From NCBI GenBank assembly GCA_020434465.1, contig JAGRAS010000116.1:1-5890 (forward strand): a stretch of 5,890 nt of DNA, written 5' to 3'. The notes below the pieces were generated by a model. The model did not search any database and had not been told where the DNA came from. It was given only the letters and a program-made list of their open reading frames with translations. This DNA comes from Bdellovibrionales bacterium (lineage in GTDB: Bacteria > Bdellovibrionota > UBA2361 > JAGRAS01). Positions 1 through 5,890 of the stretch are shown here, in pieces. The position numbers were made by a program, and so were the translations under genes. Within the stretch, counting starts at the first letter, position 1; every line of letters starts with the position of its first letter.

Positions 1-1451
1 TGATCCCAAGGTACATCAATTAGTCTTAGAGTCACTTTTCCAGCTACATCTTCACTGGCAATGATATTAAGATTTGATACTTCAGCGATAATTCTTAATG
101 CATTATCAATATCTGTATCTTGTAAATCTAAGGAAATCAGTCGACCAGAATATTTTGGCTGATCGGCAAAAAGTGCAGCAATCTCTTCTTCGTTTGGATT
201 AGAATTACCGCTACCTTGAATTTCGTTTTCTGAAAATTGAGCACGAACATCTTCAAGTTCGATTTCTTCACCTGGTAATGCTGCTGCAATAATAACATTT
301 CCATTTTCAGTAGTTGCAGTTAGCTTAGACCCTGCATTTACAAAAATTCTTAACTGTACATTATCACCTTCAACTACAGGCCTTACAGATCTAATCTCTC
401 CACTTTTCGGTGCAGCTAGTACTGGAGTAACAGATTGATCAACTGTTGCTTTTTCTATAGTAACAACATATTCCGATGGTGCTGTTTTAGTTAGCGAGAA
501 AATTCCAGCAGACTCCATCTCTGCAACTAAATAGTTTTCTCCTTCTCCCGCTGGTTTAATTTGTAAACCTTTGAGCACAGGTTGAGTAAGCCCAATTTTT
601 TCTGAAGTGTTCGGTGCAGCAATACTAGTATCGCTTGCAGATACAGAATCAAATGAACCAGAACTAAAATCAGCTCCAGTATTACTTACTTCTGGAAGTG
701 AAGCTGCAACGACATTATTAGTTTCATTATTTGTATTATTAGCAAATTGATCATTAGTATTTTCATCTGCTGAGAAACGAGCCATTACTGGAGATCCTTC
801 AGCAGAATCAAAGTTCTGATTTGTGCTCATACCAGAGTAAGCTAAAGCTTCTGGCATGTTTGCTTCAGAGGCAACAGTGATTACTATCGCACCCCCTTTA
901 GCATCCACATTATGTAGTAAACTATCATTGCCCGCCAAATCTAAAACTATTCTACTTTTATCTGGGTGCGCACCAATTCTCACACCTGAGATGTACTCCA
1001 TGTCCTGAGTATCAAAAATTCTATTTATTCTTGCTTGTTGATTTAAAACATCAATTACAATCCTTGGGGGACTTTGTAAGCGAACTACTTTGTAATCAGC
1101 ACGATCAGTATCTGTATTTATTGTTAATTGATTAAAAGTTTTCGCTTCCGCAAGTTCGATTCCAATCATATCTGCGCCAGGTGCAGAAAGAATTCTTGTT
1201 GCCACAGACATTCTCTCTTCAGCAGCAAGATCAGTTTCTACAACTGAAGAAGTTGCAACTGGTGAGTTGGCCAATGCGATTGCAGTGTTTGCTTCACTGC
1301 TTGCTTCACTGCTTGCTTCACTTTGATTTACTGCTGTTAAGTCGGGCTCAAGTTGAGTTGAATTTCTATTTGTGCAGGAAACAACTATTGCGGTAATAGA
1401 AAGAACGAAAGTTACGGCGAAAACCCGTCTAAAAACTGTCGACAAAGTCAT
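1..1451 (-). CDS. pilQ: Type IV pilus secretin PilQ, N-terminal part (3' end outside window)
   Basis: PilQ forms the outer-membrane channel through which the type IV pilus passes. The frame stays open for 483 codons from an ATG at 1451 to the left edge, so the secretin C-terminal domain is not visible. Residues 1-26 are a signal peptide with a basic start (RR at 8-9), a hydrophobic core and VVSC ending at Cys26, which reads as a lipobox. Residues 30-90 are a low-complexity Ser/Ala/Glu linker. Residues about 97-195 match an AMIN (peptidoglycan-binding) domain, with SPPRIVIDV at 127-135. Residues 200-285 are an Asn/Ser/Ala-rich linker, and about 290-392 is a second AMIN-like region. Residues 434-483 begin the secretin N0/STN domain (YSGRLISLDLQDTDIDNALR at 434-453). 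The start is fixed by a good Shine-Dalgarno sequence and by the signal peptide. The gene lies downstream of pilMNO on the same strand, with no pilP between them. The family call is strong; lipid attachment is inferred. Confidence 0.93.
   Translation of the reverse strand, partial: MTLSTVFRRVFAVTFVLSITAIVVSCTNRNSTQLEPDLTAVNQSEASSEASSEANTAIALANSPVATSSVVETDLAAEERMSVATRILSAPGADMIGIELAEAKTFNQLTINTDTDRADYKVVRLQSPPRIVIDVLNQQARINRIFDTQDMEYISGVRIGAHPDKSRIVLDLAGNDSLLHNVDAKGGAIVITVASEANMPEALAYSGMSTNQNFDSAEGSPVMARFSADENTNDQFANNTNNETNNVVAASLPEVSNTGADFSSGSFDSVSASDTSIAAPNTSEKIGLTQPVLKGLQIKPAGEGENYLVAEMESAGIFSLTKTAPSEYVVTIEKATVDQSVTPVLAAPKSGEIRSVRPVVEGDNVQLRIFVNAGSKLTATTENGNVIIAAALPGEEIELEDVRAQFSENEIQGSGNSNPNEEEIAALFADQPKYSGRLISLDLQDTDIDNALRIIAEVSNLNIIASEDVAGKVTLRLIDVPWD
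1287..1322 (-). repeat. Three in-frame 12-base tandem repeats in pilQ (SEAS)
   Basis: Read on the coding (minus) strand, AGTGAAGCAAGC occurs twice and is followed by a third copy with one base changed (AGTGAAGCAAAC). The copies encode SEAS-SEAS-SEAN, PilQ residues 44-55, in the linker just after the signal peptide. Because the unit is a multiple of three, gain or loss of a copy would keep the frame and change only the linker length. Confidence 0.9.
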
Positions 1452-1458
1452 GCGACAT

Positions 1459-1466
1459 CTCCTCTT
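1459..1466 (-). promoter_or_regulatory. Ribosome binding site of pilQ
   Basis: On the minus strand AAGAGGAG sits seven bases before the ATG at 1451. It is the clearest Shine-Dalgarno sequence in the window. It decides the pilQ start over a second ATG at 1458, which overlaps the site and is out of frame. Confidence 0.8.
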
Positions 1467-1536
1467 ATCAAAACGCGCTTTAAAAACCTTAATCCAATTT
1501 ATAATTGCCAAGCTCAAACAACTTATATGAGTTTTA

Positions 1537-1563
1537 CCGGTTTATCCACAGATAAAATTCCGG
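1537..1563. promoter_or_regulatory. Dyad containing a perfect DnaA-box sequence in the pilO-pilQ gap
   Basis: TTTATC (1541-1546) and GATAAA (1551-1556) form a perfect six-base inverted repeat around CACA. The plus strand at 1542-1550 reads TTATCCACA, the consensus DnaA box. CCGG flanks the dyad on both sides (1537-1540 and 1560-1563). It lies about 90-110 bases upstream of the pilQ start, inside the probable pilQ leader. It could be a protein-binding site, a small RNA hairpin in the leader, or chance: a single nine-base match in AT-rich DNA is weak evidence for DnaA binding. Confidence 0.4.
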
Positions 1564-1608
1564 CGGCAAAAAAGCCTTAGCTAAACCAAGTGCCTTGGAG
1601 CCTATCAA

Positions 1609-1638
1609 ATTCTCCACCTTAGATACAATTACTGTCAA
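1609..1638 (-). promoter_or_regulatory. Candidate sigma-70-type promoter for pilQ
   Basis: On the minus strand there is a perfect TTGACA (complement of 1633-1638). After 18 bases comes GAGAAT (complement of 1609-1614), which matches four of six bases of the -10 consensus. Transcription would begin near 1600 and leave a leader of about 150 bases before pilQ, covering the hairpins and the DnaA-box dyad. The -35 element is strong, the -10 element mediocre, and the spacing slightly long. Confidence 0.4.
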
Positions 1639-1703
1639 TGGAAGAAATAGTAGTTGGGTAATAAAAATGAGGAGATCTATAGAACGATGTTAGTTTTTCT
1701 GCC

Positions 1704-2330
1704 CTAGTTACGACCCCGCCGTCTACCTTTTTGCTGCTCTTCTTCTGATTCAACTCGCTCGGCTTCATCAAGGTAACGGAACGTTACAGCCTGACAATCA
1801 GAAGTAATCATAACTTTTTCATCAGAAATTGTTGGGTTTAATATCGAAATATTATTGATGTTTACAATCCTTGGCAAATGGCCAACTTCATCAAAGAACG
1901 TTGCCACCTGATGAAAGCTTCCAGTTACAACAACAGAAACTGGTACTTCAGCATAAAAATCTCTTTTCCGTTCTCCAGCAGGTTTAAATAATGAAACTTC
2001 AAGCCCTGCGTCACGAGCAAGGTTAGAAATTGAAGATAAAAGATCTGGGATCTCTTGTTCATCAGGAAGTTCTTGTAGTGCAAATTTTAGTTTTACATTT
2101 AACTCTTCTACTTCTTTTTCAAATTTTTTAAGATTACGCGCTACTCTTCTTTTATTTATAAGCTCTTGCTCTAAGCTTTCAGACTTTTCTAACAACTCAG
2201 CAGCTTGTTCACTTTTAGATTTATACATGTACTGCCAGAAAATAAAGGTCATAAATAAAAGTATGCCAATCCAAATACCAACTTTATGGCTTGTAGGTCT
2301 CTCTGCTATTTGTTCTAAAAACTGATTCAT
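1704..2330 (-). CDS. pilO: Type IV pilus inner-membrane protein PilO
   Basis: PilO pairs with PilN in the inner membrane and forms part of the alignment complex between the cytoplasmic motor side and the secretin. The 208-residue protein has a short cytoplasmic N-terminus, one membrane segment at about 17-36, a charged heptad-rich coiled coil at about 38-88, and a ferredoxin-like periplasmic domain at about 90-190. Family hallmarks are LPDEQEIPDLLSSIS (88-102), FKPAGE (115-120), DFYAEVPV (124-131) and the FFDEVGHLPRIVNINNI stretch (145-161). The tail is acidic then basic, ending RRRGRN. The length is normal for the family. The ATG lies one base after the pilN stop codon, so translation is probably coupled; AGTAGG six bases upstream, inside the end of pilN, can serve as ribosome site. 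pilP does not follow, which is unusual. Confidence 0.95.
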   Translation of the reverse strand: MNQFLEQIAERPTSHKVGIWIGILLFMTFIFWQYMYKSKSEQAAELLEKSESLEQELINKRRVARNLKKFEKEVEELNVKLKFALQELPDEQEIPDLLSSISNLARDAGLEVSLFKPAGERKRDFYAEVPVSVVVTGSFHQVATFFDEVGHLPRIVNINNISILNPTISDEKVMITSDCQAVTFRYLDEAERVESEEEQQKGRRRGRN

Positions 2331-2331
2331 A

Positions 2332-2958
2332 TTAACCTACTCTTTTATTTTTAGCTGGAAAATTAATATTCAAGGTAGCTTGTTTCTCCTCTTCTTTTAC
2401 AGCTTCAATTGCAATTTTTCCTGCATATGAAATATCAGCTAATAATGTAAAAGATTTAATTTTCGCACCTTGATTTTCTGCTTGCTTTGTTTCAATCAAA
2501 TCAACTTTTTTGAAATATTCAGACTGCTCAAGATCTTTCATAAATAAAGCTATCGTTTGGTTATCTAAAGCATTGCCAGAGATTTTCATTCCTTGACCTT
2601 TTTCTTCTACCGACGTGATCCAAGCTTTGTCAGGAAGTGCTAAATTTAAATCATCTAAAATCCTTACTGGCCCTAGCTTGTTCTGCTTAAGCTCTGCAAT
2701 AACAGAAAGCTTTGAACTGAGCTCATCTCTTTTCTTTTCAAGATCTTCAACTATCTTTGTTTTTTTTCTTAAATCAACTAATTGGTTTTCATAAGTTTCA
2801 ATTTGCACGTTTAAGTTAGCAATCTCGCTATTAACTGAGCTTAGCATGACGCTAAAAATACCAACAAAGCAGATTATTGAGGCTATAAAGCCTCCAAGCA
2901 TCATTACTAATGACTTATCTAAGCTTGGCTCTTCGCCTAATAGATTTAATCTAATCAT
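2332..2958 (-). CDS. pilN: Type IV pilus inner-membrane protein PilN
   Basis: PilN is a single-pass inner-membrane protein. Its cytoplasmic N-terminus docks onto PilM, and its periplasmic part pairs with PilO. The first residues, MIRLNLL, are the conserved PilM-binding motif. A membrane segment follows at about 17-39, then a Lys/Glu-rich coiled coil at about 42-92, and a periplasmic domain with LPDKAWITSVEEKG (109-122) and the GNALDNQTIALFMKDLE stretch (128-144), both typical of PilN. At 208 residues it is close to the usual length; the C-terminal 25 residues are variable and charged. It starts two bases after the pilM stop and ends one base before the pilO start, the tight packing of an operon. 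Its ribosome site is weak (GGAG and GGA in the last pilM codons), which fits translational coupling to pilM. Confidence 0.95.
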   Translation of the reverse strand: MIRLNLLGEEPSLDKSLVMMLGGFIASIICFVGIFSVMLSSVNSEIANLNVQIETYENQLVDLRKKTKIVEDLEKKRDELSSKLSVIAELKQNKLGPVRILDDLNLALPDKAWITSVEEKGQGMKISGNALDNQTIALFMKDLEQSEYFKKVDLIETKQAENQGAKIKSFTLLADISYAGKIAIEAVKEEEKQATLNINFPAKNKRVG

Positions 2959-2960
2959 TT

Positions 2961-4046
2961 CTAATCCAACTCCGAAATTTCTTTATCACCTGGCTGTCTA
3001 ATACCAAGTCCAACTGCTACACCCATAATTGGTGCAAGATCGCTAATTGATTCAGCAGTTAACACATCACCAACATCAATTGATCTAAATGAGTTAATTC
3101 TTTCAGCCTCAACTCCAGTTTTTTCACTTAATTCTTCAATTAGTCTTGGAATTGCTGAGCCCCCTCCGCCTACCATAATCCTATCGATTCCTTCTTCAGC
3201 ACCAGAGGCATTCCAGAAAAAACTTAATTGGCGATTTAGTTCACCTACAACTTGCTCTAAGGCTCTATCTATTATTTCCAAAGCTTCACCAGCTCTAGGA
3301 TAATTTTCAACTTTACCAACTAAAATATCCTGAGCTTCTGCCATTGATATCTCTAATTCATTTTTCAGTGGCTCAATAAAATCTTTTGTTCCTACAGAAA
3401 TATCACCAGTGAATAAACTTTTCCCTTCAGAGCAGATATTAACACTTGAATAACGATGACCAACATCAATCAGGGCAACTGTTTCCATTACATATTCTGG
3501 ATAACTAAGCTCAAACATATTCTGAAATGCAAAGTAATCTACATCAACAATTGCTGTTTCAAGTCCAGCCATACTCAAAGTATCTAAAAAGCTATCAATG
3601 ATTTCATTTTTGACGGCAACCACTAAAACATCTAATTGTCCTTTTTCGTCTTGTCCTAGCACATGAAAATCAAGTTTAACTGCGTCAATACTATGAGGAA
3701 TAAAGCTAGCTGCCTCAAATTGAATATTTTGAGCTAACTCACTGATTGGAGCTTTGGCCATCTTAACTTTTTTTGTAAACACGCTAGGCCCAGGCATAGA
3801 CGTAACAATCCGTCTACCACTTAAGCCACTCTCTTCAACTAAAGCCGCAATTACATCTGCTGCATGCTCAACGTCTGTAACTAGATAATTTTCAAAGACT
3901 TCTCTTTGCAACTGAGCTGATTTAACATTAATTAGTTTTGGATGTTCTGCACTTAAATCAAACTCTAACAATTTTACGCAACTGTTGCCGATATCAACAC
4001 TCACTAGAGTCTCTTTCTTGCCTAATATTTTATCTAAAAATCCCAT
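2961..4046 (-). CDS. pilM: Type IV pilus assembly ATP-binding protein PilM
   Basis: PilM is a cytoplasmic actin/FtsA-like ATP-binding protein that binds the N-terminal tail of PilN at the inner membrane. The 361-residue product begins MGFLDKILGKK, followed by the phosphate-1 loop VSVDIGNSCVK (15-25, Asp18 and Gly20). The second phosphate motif, ALIDVGHRYSSVNI, is at 191-204 and the adenosine motif, IMVGGGGSAIPRLIEEL, at 290-306. The insertion typical of PilM (FEAASFIPHSIDAVKLDF, 110-127) is present. The frame is open 24 codons further upstream to 4118, but that extension is not PilM-like, would cover the likely promoter, and would exceed the family length; ATG 4046 also places the conserved GFLDKILGKK at the N-terminus. 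The ribosome site is weak (GAGAG about 11 bases upstream). First gene of the pilMNO unit, divergent from the priA-like gene. Confidence 0.95.
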   Translation of the reverse strand: MGFLDKILGKKETLVSVDIGNSCVKLLEFDLSAEHPKLINVKSAQLQREVFENYLVTDVEHAADVIAALVEESGLSGRRIVTSMPGPSVFTKKVKMAKAPISELAQNIQFEAASFIPHSIDAVKLDFHVLGQDEKGQLDVLVVAVKNEIIDSFLDTLSMAGLETAIVDVDYFAFQNMFELSYPEYVMETVALIDVGHRYSSVNICSEGKSLFTGDISVGTKDFIEPLKNELEISMAEAQDILVGKVENYPRAGEALEIIDRALEQVVGELNRQLSFFWNASGAEEGIDRIMVGGGGSAIPRLIEELSEKTGVEAERINSFRSIDVGDVLTAESISDLAPIMGVAVGLGIRQPGDKEISELD

Positions 4047-4085
4047 GAAAACTATTCTCTCTAATGATGCAATTTTGCTAATGAT

Positions 4086-4115
4086 ATAGTAGATGCATAA
4101 ATATAGATTTGGTAA
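4086..4115 (-). promoter_or_regulatory. Candidate promoter for pilMNO
   Basis: On the minus strand TTACCA (complement of 4110-4115) is followed after 18 bases by TACTAT (complement of 4086-4091). This would place the transcription start near 4079, leaving a leader of about 33 bases before the pilM ATG at 4046. Both boxes are imperfect, so this is the best fit in the region and not a firm call. Confidence 0.35.
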
Positions 4116-4162
4116 CAAGATAATGCTTTATTTTTAAAGGCTTAGACTGAGACAACGTTTAA

Positions 4163-4189
4163 TTGAATTCTGGAGCCTCAAAATACAAT
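4163..4189 (+). promoter_or_regulatory. Candidate promoter for the priA-like gene
   Basis: TTGAAT (4163-4168) is followed after 15 bases by TACAAT (4184-4189). The boxes are good but the spacing is short. Transcription would begin near 4196, about 40 bases before the ATG. The AT-rich intergenic stretch 4047-4238 holds this site and the divergent pilM promoter; no RNA gene or strong terminator was seen in it. Confidence 0.35.
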
Positions 4190-4238
4190 ATGCTAACCTG
4201 AATTCGATTTAAGGTCTTATTAATTTGCTTATTTATCA

Positions 4239-4772
4239 ATGAAAGACTTCACAGATAAAAATTTAGTAAACGTTGTTATACCACCGCTCGTTCAGGCTTT
4301 CACGTATGATGTTCCTAAAAACCTTTTACCAAAAATATCAGTTGGTCATTTAGTTGAAGTCCCATTTGGAAGGAGAGTTGCTCAAGGATATATAATTGAA
4401 AAAATAAAACAAGAAAAAAAGACTGACTTTAAAATTAAATCTATCAGAGATTCAGAAGAACAACATGCCTGTTTCAATTCGGAACAACTTATTTTTTTTA
4501 AATGGATAGCTGAATATTATTCTGAGCCACTTTCTAACGTTATTGATGTTGCAATCCCCTCTCCTGCAATTAAAAAATATAATCGCTGGATTAGCTTGCA
4601 AACACGAACAATAGAAAACCTTAAAGGAAGTAAACAAAAAGCTATTGTTGAGTTACTAAAAAAACATGAGCAAGCAATAGAATACTCTGAAATTTTAAAA
4701 ACGATCAAAGGCTCAGCTACTGTTATAAAAAAACTGGCTGAAAAAAATATTATAAAAATTATTGAAGAAGAA
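4239..4772 (+). CDS. priA: Primosomal helicase PriA, N-terminal fragment joined to SecDF
   Basis: PriA recognises stalled or repaired forks and reloads the replicative helicase. Residues 1-175 carry its DNA-binding front end. VNVVIPPLVQAFTYDVP (11-27), then VGHLVEVPFGRR (36-47) and GYIIEK (51-56), match the 3' DNA-end-binding domain. FFKWIAEYYSEPLSNVIDVA (88-107) is the conserved segment before the winged helix, and about 125-175 (KGSKQKAIVELL and the repeated Lys/Ile helices) is the winged helix, ending KLAEKNIIKIIEEE. From here a normal PriA would continue into the Walker A/DEAH helicase and zinc-binding domains, around 550 further residues. None of these is present: the same frame continues into SecDF. 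The ATG at 4239 suits the family N-terminus, but no Shine-Dalgarno sequence precedes it. The domain call is strong; the end coordinate is approximate because the join falls within about 15 bases. Confidence 0.88.
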
Positions 4773-4775
4773 TTA
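4755..4775 (+). other. Junction between PriA-like and SecDF-like coding sequence
   Basis: The codons here read KIIEEEL. PriA proteins commonly have Ile/Glu-rich residues at the end of the winged helix, and SecD proteins commonly have an Ile-Ile/Val-Glu-Glu segment just before the invariant GPSLG. The repetitive base run (ATTATTGAAGAAGAA, 4758-4772) could therefore have existed in both parent sequences and acted as a short shared word. The family patterns are from memory; the junction position is inferred from where each family match stops. Confidence 0.75.
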
Positions 4776-5890
4776 ATTGGACCATCATTAGGAGAAGCTT
4801 CAATTAAATCAGGTTTGTTATCATTAGTTGTAAGTATTGTTTTAATATTTGCATTTATGATGTTCTTTTATTCTGCTGCTGGTTTGATAGCAAGTTTAAT
4901 GATGATTTTGAACTTATTCTTAATCATTGGGCTAATGGCAGGTTTACCTTTTGGATTTACACTTACTTTACCAGGAATCGCAGGTTTAGTATTGACACTC
5001 GGTATGGCAGTTGATGCTAACGTAATTATCTATGAAAGAATTAAAGAAGAATTACATCACGGAAAAACAGCCCTTGCAGCAATGCAAGATGGTTTCAAGC
5101 ATTCATTAGCAGCAATTATTGATGGAAACTTGACCACCTTAATTACTGGACTAATTCTAGGTATGGTGGGAATGGGTCCTGTAACTGGATTTGCGGTTAC
5201 TTTATGTATAGGTATTTTTACTACGCTGTTTACTGCATTATTATTGACAAAAGTTTATGTTGATTTCCGTGCAGAACAGGGTAAAACTTATAAATTCTTT
5301 ACGAAGCAAACAGAATTTTTCTTAAAAGGCAAGAATATAGATTTTATTGGTTTAAGAACTAAATTCTATGCATTTTCGGGTATAATTATCGTTTTAGGTT
5401 TTATCTCAATTTTTGTAAGAGGTTTTGATTTAGGCGTTGATTTTGAAGGTGGACGTGAATATAGAGTACGATTTGAACAACCTGTAAATGTATCTGATGT
5501 TAGAAACGATTTGAATGCGGTTATTGGAGATGGTACGATTGTTAAACAAATTGGTTCTTCTACTCAAGTTAAAATAACCACGAAATTTATGATTCATGAA
5601 ACTTCTAAAGAAGCCGATGATAAAGCAGTAGAGTCCCTATACAATGGTTTGAAAAAATATTTGCCAAATGTTACATTGGATAATTTTAAAGAAGTTTATT
5701 TATTGAGTTCAACAAAAGTAGATCCATCGGTATCTGTCGATTTTAGAAATAGTTCCATAATGGCAACTGTACTTTCTCTAATCGCAATTTTCTTATATAT
5801 TTTAATAAGATTTAGAACAATGGGTTATTCAATTGGAGCAGTTGTTGCAACTTTACACGATGCTTTAATTATTATTGCATTATTTACTTT
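4773..5890 (+). CDS. secDF: Protein-export membrane protein SecDF (fused type), internal fragment
   Basis: SecDF uses the proton gradient to help pull proteins across the inner membrane after SecA/SecYEG. In fused-protein numbering, IGPSLGEASIKSG (180-192) is the signature before SecD TM2. The membrane segments that follow include about 194-211, 216-236 and 241-261, with GMAVDANVIIYERIKEE (255-271), the conserved SecD motif with Asp259. DGNLTTLITGLIL lies in a later segment. A short linker with KGKNIDFIGLR leads to SecF: TM7 near 380-397, GVDFEGG (399-405, Asp401), the periplasmic P4 domain to about 505, TM8 at 506-525, and LHDA (539-542, Asp541) in TM9, where the window ends. A single-chain SecD-SecF with this linker and an extended P4 loop is typical of Bacteroidetes. 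SecD TM1 and its large P1 periplasmic domain are absent, replaced by PriA sequence. The C-terminus lies outside the window. Confidence 0.9.

Larger units (their letters stand above)
1452..1703. other. Non-coding gap between pilO and pilQ, where pilP would be expected
   Basis: These 252 bases hold no convincing reading frame on either strand and are too short for pilP (usually about 170 codons or more). Apart from the promoter, dyad and ribosome site listed separately, they contain a five-base-stem hairpin, CCAAG-TGC-CTTGG (1586-1598), and GGC-A6-GCC (1565-1576). Neither hairpin has the long stem and T-run of a strong intrinsic terminator, so readthrough from pilO into pilQ remains possible. 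Confidence 0.6.

Noticed and set aside
1181..1396. 71-codon plus-strand reading frame rich in Leu and Gln
   Set aside because: It lies entirely antisense to pilQ, and its Leu/His/Cys repeats are the SEAS repeat read backwards. It has no ribosome site and no recognisable domain.
1490..1515. Possible sigma-54 promoter (TTGGCA followed by TTGG on the minus strand) before pilQ
   Set aside because: The GG and second element are 12 bases apart instead of 10, and the second element reads GG instead of GC.
1565..1598. Intrinsic terminator after pilO
   Set aside because: The stems are only three to five base pairs and the T-run after the better hairpin on the minus strand is three bases, too weak to call.
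4047..4118. 24-codon N-terminal extension of PilM starting at 4118
   Set aside because: The extension is not PilM-like, covers the candidate promoter, and the family N-terminus GFLDKILGKK begins at the internal ATG 4046.
4165..4205. Two GAATTC palindromes 35 bases apart between pilM and the priA-like gene
   Set aside because: Short AT-rich palindromes recur by chance. No extended repeat surrounds them beyond an imperfect ACCT/AGGT dyad near 4197-4215.
4452..4708. Two overlapping minus-strand frames of 61 and 63 codons
   Set aside because: Both are antisense to the PriA coding region, overlap each other in different frames, and show no family features.

Overview
The window is AT-rich bacterial DNA with two parts that do not obviously belong together. 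Positions 1 to about 4760 look like one genome, Proteobacteria-like and perhaps of the deltaproteobacterial type. This rests on family resemblance of the proteins only; no search was run. Positions from about 4775 to the end encode part of a fused SecD-SecF protein of the kind typical of Bacteroidetes.

The minus strand carries the type IV pilus alignment and secretin genes in the order pilM (start 4046), pilN, pilO, then, after a 252-base gap, pilQ, which runs off the left edge. PilM is the cytoplasmic actin-like protein, and it binds the N-terminal tail of PilN. PilN and PilO are paired single-pass inner-membrane proteins. PilQ is the outer-membrane secretin, and only its N-terminal 483 residues (signal peptide, two AMIN-like regions, start of the secretin N0/STN domain) are visible. 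pilM, pilN and pilO are separated by 1-2 bases and are almost certainly co-transcribed. pilP, which normally sits between pilO and pilQ and links PilN/PilO to the secretin, is absent. In its place is a non-coding stretch holding a candidate pilQ promoter, small hairpins, and a perfect DnaA-box sequence inside a dyad.

The 192 bases between pilM and the plus-strand gene (4047-4238) are a divergent promoter region. The plus-strand reading frame from 4239 to the window end is open throughout (550 complete codons). Residues 1 to about 175 are the N-terminal part of PriA, the replication-restart helicase: the 3' DNA-end-binding domain and the winged helix. From about residue 179 the protein is the membrane part of SecDF. 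The helicase core of PriA and the large periplasmic domain of SecD are both missing. The join falls where both families have an Ile-Ile-Glu-Glu-like segment, so a chimeric assembly join is the simplest reading and a real fusion protein is unlikely. No tRNA, rRNA, CRISPR array or mobile element was seen.
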